Assembly (NCBI RefSeq): GCF_003667545.1
Contig: NZ_RCUV01000002.1
Coordinates: forward strand, 1-64,000
Source: Mycetocola manganoxydans
GTDB taxonomy: Bacteria > Actinomycetota > Actinomycetes > Actinomycetales > Microbacteriaceae
Direction: 5' to 3'
Length of the DNA stretch: 64,000 bases
The position numbers and the translations under genes are program-made. The notes below the pieces were generated by a model that searched no databases, was not told the DNA's origin, and saw only the letters and a list, made by a program, of their open reading frames with translations. Shown in pieces: positions 37,142-44,230 of this stretch (positions are counted from its first letter, which is position 1; every line of letters starts with the position of its first letter).

Positions 37142-37954
37142 GTGCCCACCGAGCAACTGTCATCCGTTCGACAACGCAACAACGTCACTGTCTCCGGCAA
37201 CATGACCGGCCGCCCGATGGTCTTCGCGCACGGGTTCGGGTGCAGCCAGGAGATGTGGAGCGCTGTCGCACCCTCGTTCGAAGAGGACTACCTCGTCGTC
37301 CGCTACGACCAGGTCGGCGCCGGTGAATCTGATCTTTCCGCATATGACGCGGGCAAATACGACTCGCTCCACGGGTACGCCGATGATCTGCTTGACATCC
37401 TCGATGACCTCGACCTGACCGACGCCGTGTTCGTCGGCCATTCGGTGAGCGCGATGATCGGCGTGCTGGCTGCCGCACGCCGACCCGAGCGGTTCGGAGC
37501 ACTCATCCTCGTCGGACCGTCGCCTCGATACATCAATACCGAGGACTATGTCGGCGGTTTTGAACAGCAGGATATCGACTCCCTCCTCGACGCGCTCGAC
37601 GCGAACTACCTCGGCTGGTCGGCAGCGATGGCACCGCTGATCATGGGAAACAGTGACCGTCCCGCGCTCGGCGACACCCTCACCGAGAGCTTTTGCAACG
37701 TCGACCCCACGATCGCCCGGCATTTCGCCCGCGTCACCTTCCTCTCGGACAACCGTCGCGACCTTCGCAATGTCGCGACTCCGGCTCTCGTGCTGCAGTG
37801 CCGGGAAGACATCATCGCCCCGACCGCCGTCGGCCGCTTCGTGGCGGACGAAATCCCCAACAGCTCATTCGTGCTGATGGACGCGACCGGTCACTGCCCC
37901 AACCTGTCCGCCCCCGCAGAATTGTGCAACAAGATCCGTGCTTACCTCGGATAG
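37142..37954 (+). CDS. rsbQ: RsbQ-type alpha/beta hydrolase
   Basis: A 270-residue hydrolase close to RsbQ, the positive regulator of RsbP in the energy-stress branch of Bacillus. Triad residues line up with only a small offset: S101 in VGHSVSAM, D223 in CREDIIAP and H251 in ATGHCPN; the oxyanion region is AHGFGCSQEMW. RsbQ-type enzymes are thought to process a small hydrophobic signal that a partner PAS domain senses. GTG 37142 is the start. Here the overlapping partner is a PAS-GAF-GGDEF protein instead of a phosphatase. Confidence 0.88.
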   Translation: MPTEQLSSVRQRNNVTVSGNMTGRPMVFAHGFGCSQEMWSAVAPSFEEDYLVVRYDQVGAGESDLSAYDAGKYDSLHGYADDLLDILDDLDLTDAVFVGHSVSAMIGVLAAARRPERFGALILVGPSPRYINTEDYVGGFEQQDIDSLLDALDANYLGWSAAMAPLIMGNSDRPALGDTLTESFCNVDPTIARHFARVTFLSDNRRDLRNVATPALVLQCREDIIAPTAVGRFVADEIPNSSFVLMDATGHCPNLSAPAELCNKIRAYLG

Positions 37955-39383
37955 TTCACAAACGGGACCGGCACCTCTCGCCGGAGCGGAGCATCCGGTC
38001 GCCGATTTCGAAGACCTTTTTCACAACGCACCCTGCGGGTACGTCGTCACCACGAACGACGGGGTGATCACCACCACGAACACGGCCTTCGCCACGATGA
38101 CCGGGTATGGCTGCCACGAACTGGTGGGGCGGCGGTTCGCAGACCTGCTCACGCCAGGCAGCCAGTTGTTTCACGAGACCCGCCATTTCCCGGTGCTGCA
38201 CCTGCGAGGCCGGGCCGATGAGATCGCGCTCGTGCTGCAACGCGCAGACGGCACTCACCTGCCGACGCTGGTGAACTCGTTCGTCGTGCCAGGGAACGAC
38301 GGTGCACCGGGGGAGATCCGCATCGCCGTTTTCGACTCCACGGAGCGCCGGGACTACGAACAGGACCTGCTCGAGGCGAGGCGGGCTGCTGAGTCATCGG
38401 AATCCTACGTTCGGGCACTGCAGCAGGCGTCGAGTGCATTCACGCTCGCCGATACCGAGGAAGAGCTCACCACGGCGATCGCCGAGAGCATTCGTGAAGC
38501 GTTCACTGCCACTCACGCTTCCGTCCTTTTGATCAACAGCGACGGAGACCTGGAGTTGGCGGCCGGCTCGCACCCGCTGCGGGATGCCGAAGCCACGATC
38601 GAGGCCGCAGCGCTCGCGTTCGGCAGGACTGTCGCGGTCTCCAACTCGGACATGGCCGACAGTGTGGTTCCCGGTCTCACCGAAACGCTGAGGGAGGCCC
38701 GTCTGGAAGCGGCCTGCGCCACCCCGCTGCTCGACAAGGGAAAGCCAGCCGGCGTCGTCGTCTGCTATTTCGGACGGGAACGTCACCTCGCCGACAACGC
38801 GATCGAGCTGATGGAGACACTCGCTCGGCAGTCGGCGCATGTGCTGGCGCGCCTGCGCCTGCAGGAGCAGCTCGCCGAACTCGCGCTGAACGACCAGCTC
38901 ACCGGACTCGCCAACCGCAAGTTGCTCGAGGAGCGCCTGGACCAGACGCTCGCCACAGTGATCAGAACACAGCGTGCCGTCGCCGTGTTGTTCCTCGACC
39001 TTGACGGCTTCAAAGTCGTCAACGACGTGTGCGGCCACGTCGTCGGGGATTCGGTGCTGCAGCAGGTTTCCGAACGACTGCGATCCGTCGTCCGTACCGC
39101 GGACACGATCGGCCGATACGGTGGCGACGAATTCGTCATCATCTGTGACGACACCGACGCTGACGCCGCGATGGTCATCGCCGATCGCATCCGCGCCGTG
39201 GTTCGGGAACCTCTTGTCGGAGTGCCTGACTCCTGCCCGATCTCGGCGAGCGTCGGCGTCGCGCTGCTCGGTGCAGGCACGAATCCCGCTGTGTCGAGTG
39301 ACAATGTGCTCCAACTGGCGGATGCCGCGATGTACACATCCAAGAACGCCGGCAAGGATCGCGTCACGATCGTGTCTGTGTAG
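37938..39383 (+). CDS. PAS-GAF-GGDEF diguanylate cyclase, putative RsbQ partner
   Basis: A 481-residue signalling protein, no membrane segment. PAS domain at about 25-135 (FHNAPCGYVVTTNDGVITTTN), a short coiled linker, a GAF domain at about 165-305 and a GGDEF domain at about 315-480 with intact RYGGDEF and the LDLDGFKVVND metal site. It should make cyclic di-GMP. GTG 37938 lies inside the rsbQ gene (17-nt overlap), which fixes a common expression. In Bacillus the same place is held by RsbP (PAS-PP2C); the domain swap suggests that the RsbQ signal here feeds c-di-GMP. Confidence 0.9.
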   Translation: MLTSDSSQTGPAPLAGAEHPVADFEDLFHNAPCGYVVTTNDGVITTTNTAFATMTGYGCHELVGRRFADLLTPGSQLFHETRHFPVLHLRGRADEIALVLQRADGTHLPTLVNSFVVPGNDGAPGEIRIAVFDSTERRDYEQDLLEARRAAESSESYVRALQQASSAFTLADTEEELTTAIAESIREAFTATHASVLLINSDGDLELAAGSHPLRDAEATIEAAALAFGRTVAVSNSDMADSVVPGLTETLREARLEAACATPLLDKGKPAGVVVCYFGRERHLADNAIELMETLARQSAHVLARLRLQEQLAELALNDQLTGLANRKLLEERLDQTLATVIRTQRAVAVLFLDLDGFKVVNDVCGHVVGDSVLQQVSERLRSVVRTADTIGRYGGDEFVIICDDTDADAAMVIADRIRAVVREPLVGVPDSCPISASVGVALLGAGTNPAVSSDNVLQLADAAMYTSKNAGKDRVTIVSV

Positions 39384-39445
39384 TTGCATGGGACTGTGTC
39401 GCCGATGCCAGAATCCGGTTCTCGCCGGGGATAGAATTATTTTTC

Positions 39446-39466
39446 GCCGCCCATCCGATGGGCGGC
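39446..39466. promoter_or_regulatory. Perfect inverted repeat upstream of the DUF7882 gene
   Basis: GCCGCCCAT-CCG-ATGGGCGGC, 9-bp arms, lies 28 bp ahead of the GTG at 39495 and just after a TAGAAT box near 39431. Either an operator or a 5'-leader hairpin. Confidence 0.5.
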
Positions 39467-39494
39467 ATCAATTCGATGCGTGGAGGACTGCCCG

Positions 39495-39833
39495 GTGGGA
39501 ACGCTGACATATGACTCGAAGGTCACCGCGAGCATTGATGACCGCATCCTTGCGCATCTGCAGGTCGTCATACTGGCCAAGCTGCGCAGGGGCGAGCCGT
39601 TCGCTTTCACCTGGAACGAGAATGCGAATGGTCTCGGCCGCACAACGATCTGGATCCACAACGCCATTTCGTTGACCTTCCAGTACTACGGCGGCAAGGT
39701 GCCGCCGATCAACTCCCGCTGGGTTCAGGCCCTCGTGCGTTCGTCGAACTCCGTCGGCGGGCTCGAGATCCTGCCGGAACCGCCCGCTCTTCCGCCCGCT
39801 GGTCCCGACGCGGGCACCGCAGCGCTGCTCTAG
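39495..39833 (+). CDS. DUF7882-type small protein
   Basis: A 112-residue protein beginning VGTLTYDSKVTASIDDRILAH. I recall this type as frequent in Microbacteriaceae and often wrongly labelled ATP-dependent DNA ligase; it has no ligase motif. The body has KLRRGEPFAFTW and the end GLEILPEP, followed by a Pro/Ala tail. GGAGGA lies 7 nt before GTG 39495, which decides the start. Another, shorter relative may be the gene at 54126. Function unknown. Confidence 0.75.
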   Translation: MGTLTYDSKVTASIDDRILAHLQVVILAKLRRGEPFAFTWNENANGLGRTTIWIHNAISLTFQYYGGKVPPINSRWVQALVRSSNSVGGLEILPEPPALPPAGPDAGTAALL

Positions 39834-39902
39834 CCCGCAACGCTCCCCCAGCCGGCAGCGCCTCTCCAGACCGCGGCGCTTCTTCCGGCTCCAGCGGCGG
39901 TG

Positions 39903-40904
39903 CTACCGTCTCGATCGCTCTGATTTCGCCGGATGGGATTCCTCGACCACCCGCGGAAGTTCCTTCACCGGAATGATCACGATGTCGTCGACCTTCCAGT
40001 CGAGGGCTCTCGCTCCTTCGCGCGCCGCTTCCACGTCGGCGAGACTCACTTTGCGGCGCGAACGCGGCACGACGAACGATTCGATGTGGAAGACGTGACC
40101 CTGGTCGCGCGCGCGGGAGCCGGCATCCGCCACCCAGGGAAGCGCTCGCAGATACTCATCGACCTTGTGCACGATGGGGTGCGGTTTCGCGTCGTCGAAC
40201 GTCATCGCCCTGGTGTCCATCAGGTCTTCCACGGCGGCACGGGCATTCTTCAGCCCGTCCTTGAGGATGCTGCCGGCGATGAACAGGGCTGCTGCCGCGT
40301 CCGCCCACCACAGGCCGAGTCCGATACCGCCGACGCCGACCATGGAGCCGAGTGCGGTCATCCAGTCGGCCTTGTTCATGTCGGCATCGGCATAGAGAAC
40401 TTTGTCGTGCAGTTCCCGGGCCAGCTTCATCTTGGCCCGGCCGATGAAGACGGGTGGAAGCGCGATGAGCGCCATGACGCCCATCATGAGCCAGCCGAGC
40501 CAGAACACCTGCCCGAAGAGCTCGACCGAGCCGATGCTCGGGTGTTCACCCATGATCAACCCGGAGCCGGAGTCGACGATGAGGAACGTCCCCATGGTGA
40601 CAAGCGCAACGGCGGCGACGAGGTGTCCAACGCCGACGGACCGGTGAAATCCGTACGGATGCTTCGGGTTGGGTTTCCGTCGAGCCAGCCGCACCGCGAT
40701 GAGGAACACGATCGGGGGGATGAACGACAGCAGGTCCTCGATCCATGCCGCTTTCATCGCCTGTGAGTTGCCGAGCACCAGGAACACGAGGGTGACGGTG
40801 ACCGCCAGGAACCCGATCGTGATCCACTCGAGGCGGATCGCCTTCGCGAGGGTCTCTTTCTGCCTCTGGGGCAGCGCGGTTTCACCGAAGCCGACGTCGC
40901 TCAC
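39903..40904 (-). CDS. Cation diffusion facilitator family transporter
   Basis: A 333-residue membrane protein, probably a proton-coupled exporter of Zn, Mn or another divalent ion. Six helices fit: start of helix 1 at about 25, ED in helix 2 (AWIEDLLSF), a His-containing loop, and DADMNKADW in helix 5 with the second metal pair as DxxxD-type. The cytoplasmic tail of about 100 residues is typical. GTG 40904 overlaps the stop of the small binding-protein gene (GTGA), an unusual pairing for a CDF protein. Confidence 0.85.
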   Translation of the reverse strand: MSDVGFGETALPQRQKETLAKAIRLEWITIGFLAVTVTLVFLVLGNSQAMKAAWIEDLLSFIPPIVFLIAVRLARRKPNPKHPYGFHRSVGVGHLVAAVALVTMGTFLIVDSGSGLIMGEHPSIGSVELFGQVFWLGWLMMGVMALIALPPVFIGRAKMKLARELHDKVLYADADMNKADWMTALGSMVGVGGIGLGLWWADAAAALFIAGSILKDGLKNARAAVEDLMDTRAMTFDDAKPHPIVHKVDEYLRALPWVADAGSRARDQGHVFHIESFVVPRSRRKVSLADVEAAREGARALDWKVDDIVIIPVKELPRVVEESHPAKSERSRR

Positions 40905-41386
40905 GGGGCGCCCTCCGTGTTCAGCAGGAAGCGCTCGAGCTCGAGCAGGAACGCGTTCTCTCCCATGGGCGCTGCCATGACGTGCTTCTCCAGCCCCGTG
41001 CTCGTCGTCACTTCGGTGAACGGCTTCGTGATCGCCGACCGATCGCTCCACGGAGACTGGTCGGTGAGACCACCGATGACGAGATCGAGCGACCCCTCCT
41101 CCAGTTGCGTCATGAGGCGTTCCTCACTTCCCTCGACCCAGGCGATGTCCGCGTCGATCGAACCCGCGAACTCCTCGACCAGGTCGACCTCGATCCCGGA
41201 TGCCTCACCGTCGTCGGTCATCTGGGTCCATTCCCCGTTCGGCGAGATCCCGACGCGGAGAGTTCCGCCGCTCACCCGGTCGAGCGTGCCCTCCGGATCA
41301 GCGGGAAACGTGGTCGCACACCCGGTCAGGCCGAGCGCCACCGCGAGCGCCGCGATGGCGATTTTCGAGCGGATCCGGGACATCAT
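40901..41386 (-). CDS. Short SBP_bac_3-type lipoprotein
   Basis: A 161-residue lipoprotein (lipobox LTGC at about residues 20-23). The mature part starts GTLRVGISPNGEW and has GIEVDLVEEFA and LDLVIGGLTD, which is the first lobe of an amino-acid-type solute-binding protein. Full-length members have about 250 residues, so most of the second lobe is missing. The frame is intact with a proper start and stop, so it looks like a natural short form. It overlaps the CDF transporter gene and may help it or sense its substrate. Confidence 0.75.
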   Translation of the reverse strand: MMSRIRSKIAIAALAVALGLTGCATTFPADPEGTLDRVSGGTLRVGISPNGEWTQMTDDGEASGIEVDLVEEFAGSIDADIAWVEGSEERLMTQLEEGSLDLVIGGLTDQSPWSDRSAITKPFTEVTTSTGLEKHVMAAPMGENAFLLELERFLLNTEGAP

Positions 41387-41526
41387 GAGGCAACCATAGC
41401 GACGAAGCGTGGGCGGCGAGAGCCACTTGCACCCGGGCCGTTTCTACGTCCAGAATCCGCTGTCCTAAGTCGGATCGATTGGCAAGGGCCTTGCGACGGC
41501 ACGTCGCTGAGGGGGACTGTTGAACA

Positions 41527-42636
41527 ATGGCACGATCCCAGACCCTGATGGGCCCCAGCACCTTTTCCGACCCCACGTTCAGCGCCCGCGGGCCGCTGAG
41601 CGCCCGACTCCTCGAGCTCCTCCGCTCGGCGCCAGGCGATGATGTCGACCTGCTTCCGCTCGCCGACGAAACGATCGACCGCGCTGCCCGGCTCGTGCAC
41701 GACGACGACGTGCAACTCGCCCTGTTCATCCTCTACGGGCTCCACTACGGCTCCGTGGTCGACACGGATGACGCGTGGGAGTGGCATCCGTCGCTCATCG
41801 CACCGCGCCGACGGCTCGAGTCCGCATTCGAAGCCGAGCTGCGCGACAACGTTCCGATGCCGGAGTTGCCGGAGTCGACGTCGAGCGCCGTGGCATCCGC
41901 ATTGTTCACTCTCACGGGCGCGGACTCGGGCCCGAGCCTGTCTCGCTACGTGGCCGCGAAGGCGACGCGCGAGCAACTCGCCGAGTTTCTCGTGCACCGC
42001 TCGATCTACACCCTCAAAGAGGCCGACCCGCACTCGTGGGCGATCCCCCGGCTGAGTGGCCGGGCGAAGGCCGCGATGGTCGAGATCCAATCGGACGAAT
42101 ACGGCGGCGGCCGCCCCGAGCGGATGCACGCCGCCATCTTCGCGGGAACCATGCGCGGTCTCGGACTGGATGACCGGTACGGCAGGTACGTCGACCACGT
42201 GCCGGCGGTGACCCTCGCGTCGCTCAACATGATGTCAATGTTCGGGCTCAACCGGCGGTTGCGCGGCGCTATTGCCGGGCACCTCGCTGCGTTCGAAATG
42301 ACGTCCTCGATTCCCAACGGGCTGTATGCGCGCGGATTCCGCCGCAACGGATTCGGTGAGGATGTCACGTGGTACTTCGACGAGCACGTCGAGGCGGATG
42401 CCGTCCATGAGCAGATCGCGGGCCGCGACCTCGCCGGGTCCCTCGCCGAGGACGAACCGGCGCTCCTCGCCGACATCATGTTCGGTGCAGCCGCGTGCCT
42501 CACGGTCGACGGCTGGGCCGGGCAACACATTCTCGACGCGTGGACAGCGGGTGAGTCGGCGCTGCGGGTGCCGCTGGAGCCGGGAGCTGAATCGTCCACG
42601 CCCGGCGGTCACGTGGCATCCGGATCGGGGTCGTGA
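41527..42636 (+). CDS. Haem-oxygenase-like diiron protein (iron-containing redox enzyme family)
   Basis: A 369-residue helical protein. The pattern of haem-oxygenase-like diiron oxidases can be read: EFLVHRS (Glu and His in one helix), EIQSDEYGGGRPERMH (acidic ligands, then His) and DEHVEADAVHE with HxxxDxxH in a third helix. Known relatives (UndA, BesC, SznF) carry out oxidative C-C or N-oxygenation reactions; the substrate here is not known. The gene ends 14 bp before a CDGSH iron-sulfur protein gene, a likely electron or iron partner. Confidence 0.78.
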   Translation: MARSQTLMGPSTFSDPTFSARGPLSARLLELLRSAPGDDVDLLPLADETIDRAARLVHDDDVQLALFILYGLHYGSVVDTDDAWEWHPSLIAPRRRLESAFEAELRDNVPMPELPESTSSAVASALFTLTGADSGPSLSRYVAAKATREQLAEFLVHRSIYTLKEADPHSWAIPRLSGRAKAAMVEIQSDEYGGGRPERMHAAIFAGTMRGLGLDDRYGRYVDHVPAVTLASLNMMSMFGLNRRLRGAIAGHLAAFEMTSSIPNGLYARGFRRNGFGEDVTWYFDEHVEADAVHEQIAGRDLAGSLAEDEPALLADIMFGAAACLTVDGWAGQHILDAWTAGESALRVPLEPGAESSTPGGHVASGSGS

Positions 42637-42650
42637 GTATGGAGGCAGAC

Positions 42651-42860
42651 ATGAGTGATCTCAACCGGGCAGCGCCGCAGATCGTCGCGTGCCCCAACGG
42701 ACCGTTGCTCGTGCGCGGCGAGCTCGACCTCGTCACGCCGGAAGGTGATCCGATCGAGCGCAAGCGCCGCACGATCGCCCTGTGCCGGTGCGGAGTGTCG
42801 GCGATCAAGCCGTTCTGCGATGGAACGCACAAGGCGATCGGCTTCACGACCGACCCGTAG
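42651..42860 (+). CDS. CDGSH iron-sulfur protein
   Basis: A 69-residue protein. The 2Fe-2S ligands of the CDGSH family are complete: C45, C47, C56 and H60 in CRCGVSAIKPFCDGTH. Such clusters are redox-active and can be transferred. ATG 42651 is chosen since GGAGG lies 6 nt ahead; ATG 42639 is a weaker option. It follows the diiron protein gene closely and ends just before a 67-bp palindrome. Confidence 0.92.
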   Translation: MSDLNRAAPQIVACPNGPLLVRGELDLVTPEGDPIERKRRTIALCRCGVSAIKPFCDGTHKAIGFTTDP

Positions 42861-42865
42861 GTTTC

Positions 42866-42932
42866 GCAGGAGATCGCACGGTTTGCAGGAGACTTTCGCG
42901 AGTTTCCTCCTGCGAATCGTGCGATCTCCTGT
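42866..42932. repeat. 67-bp palindromic element, copy 4
   Basis: Starts GCAGGAGATCGCACGG and ends CGTGCGATCTCCTGT; it begins 5 bp after the CDGSH stop and precedes a co-directional EamA gene. The last T run (GTTTTGCG) gives it a terminator look on the plus strand. Confidence 0.92.
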
Positions 42933-42977
42933 TTTGCGTGTGACGAGCGGATGCCGCGCTGGCCCTACGCTGGACGG

Positions 42978-43874
42978 GTGACCTCGACCCAGCCGGCATC
43001 CCGCGTGCCGATCGGCGCGACCGGCCTGGTGCTCGGCGGTCTGCTGTGCCAGGAGGTCGGTGCGTCCTTCGCGGTGCTGCTCTTCCCGACCGTCGGCGCC
43101 CTCGGGATGGTCACCCTGCGGCTCGTGTTCTCTGCAATCGTGCTGCTGCTGATCTGCCGCCCACGGTTACGCGGCTACTCCCGCAGTGACTGGCTCACCG
43201 TTGCCGCGTTCGGGCTCGTCCTCGCCGGCATGAACGCGCTGTTCTACGAGGCACTCGCGCGGCTTCCGCTCGGACCCGCCGTCACCATCGAAGTGCTCGG
43301 GCCGCTGCTTCTCTCGGTGATCGTCAGTCGGCGGGCGTCGAGCTGGCTGTGGGCGGTCCTTGCCTTCATCGGTGTCGCGTTGCTCAGCCGGGGTGGACTC
43401 GAAGCGCTCGACCCGATCGGCGTGCTCTTCGCCGCGGGTGCCGGCGCGCTTTGGGCGGGCTACATCCTCATGTCAGCCAGGACCGGTGCCCGGTTCCCCA
43501 AGCTCGACGGGCTCGCGATCGCCATGTCGATCGGAGCCCTGGTGACGCTGCCGCTCGGCCTCGGCACAGCCGGCTCGACCCTGTTCAGCCCCACCATCCT
43601 GCTGCTCGGGCTCGCGGTTGCCGTGCTGTCGTCCGCGATCCCCTATGCCCTGGAACTGCTCGCGCTGCGGCGTTTGGCTGCATCGACGTTCTCGATCCTG
43701 ATGAGCCTCGCCCCGGCAATGGCCGCCATCGTGGGCGCGCTGGTGCTGGGCCAGGGTCTCACCCTGGTCAGCGGGCTCGCGATTCTGCTCGTCGTCGTTG
43801 CCAGTGCTGGGGCGGTGCGATCGGCATCCGTTCACGCACGCAAGCAGGCGGGGCTCGCCGAGCCGGTCGCCTGA
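42978..43874 (+). CDS. EamA family (DMT) transporter
   Basis: A 298-residue membrane protein with ten hydrophobic segments in two EamA repeats. The start PIGATGLVLGGLLCQEVGASFAVLLFP and RLVFSAIVLLL, and the second half with SILMSLAPAMAAIVGALVLGQ, resemble the RhtA branch that exports threonine/homoserine. GTG 42978 follows TACGCT by 7 nt, a leaderless-type arrangement. Substrate not proven. Confidence 0.88.
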   Translation: MTSTQPASRVPIGATGLVLGGLLCQEVGASFAVLLFPTVGALGMVTLRLVFSAIVLLLICRPRLRGYSRSDWLTVAAFGLVLAGMNALFYEALARLPLGPAVTIEVLGPLLLSVIVSRRASSWLWAVLAFIGVALLSRGGLEALDPIGVLFAAGAGALWAGYILMSARTGARFPKLDGLAIAMSIGALVTLPLGLGTAGSTLFSPTILLLGLAVAVLSSAIPYALELLALRRLAASTFSILMSLAPAMAAIVGALVLGQGLTLVSGLAILLVVVASAGAVRSASVHARKQAGLAEPVA

Positions 43875-43933
43875 GGCGCGGATCTCGCCAAGCCCGATCA
43901 CCGCCGGCTCACGGATGCCGCCGCGCACGATCG

Positions 43934-44000
43934 GCAGGAGATCGCACGATTCACAGGACGAAAGTCCCGACAACCTCCTGCAAACCGTGCGATCTCCTTT
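43934..44000. repeat. 67-bp palindromic element, copy 5
   Basis: Starts GCAGGAGATCGCACGATTCA, ends CGTGCGATCTCCTTT. Centre diverged. Preceded by GGATGCCGCCGCG as in copy 3. Lies between convergent genes. Confidence 0.9.
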
Positions 44001-44062
44001 TCTGCGTGCGACCGTGACGGGGCATCCGCTCAACCCTCGCGCCCCAGAAGGACAACACGCCC

Positions 44063-44116
44063 AGAGAAGGACGAATGTGGCCCGACCATCCTTATCTCGC
44101 GTTTATTTCCTTCTCT
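44063..44116. repeat. Palindrome of a second type (AAGGACGAAT class), copy 1
   Basis: AGAGAAGGA at 44063-44071 pairs with TCCTTCTCT at 44108-44116; inside is GACGAAT...CCATCCTTATCTCGCG. The same left and right parts recur at 47733-47783. Located between convergent genes. Confidence 0.65.
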
Positions 44117-44154
44117 CCGGCCGACGGATGCCTCGAACTGCGGATCTCGACAAG

Positions 44155-44220
44155 CTCGATCACCGCTGGGCCTCGATCACCGCTGGGCCTCGATCACCGC
44201 TCGACAGGCTCGATCACCGT
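44155..44220. repeat. Short tandem repeats CTCGATCACCG
   Basis: Four copies of CTCGATCACC(G) start at 44155, 44172, 44189 and 44209. The first two units are 17 bp (with CTGGGC filler), the last interval 20 bp. A related CCCGATCACCG is at about 43897. Confidence 0.8.
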
Positions 44221-44230
44221 CGAGACGCGG

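Larger units (their letters stand above)
43875..44230. other. 356-bp intergenic region rich in repeats
   Basis: Between convergent genes (EamA and the copper ATPase). It holds a 67-bp palindrome (43934-44000), a second type of palindrome (44063-44116), and four spaced copies of CTCGATCACCG (44155-44220). No gene is supported on either strand. Confidence 0.7.

Noticed and set aside
39495-39833. ATP-dependent DNA ligase label for the DUF7882-type protein
   Set aside because: At 112 residues it has none of the ligase motifs; the label is a known carry-over in databases for this kind of protein.
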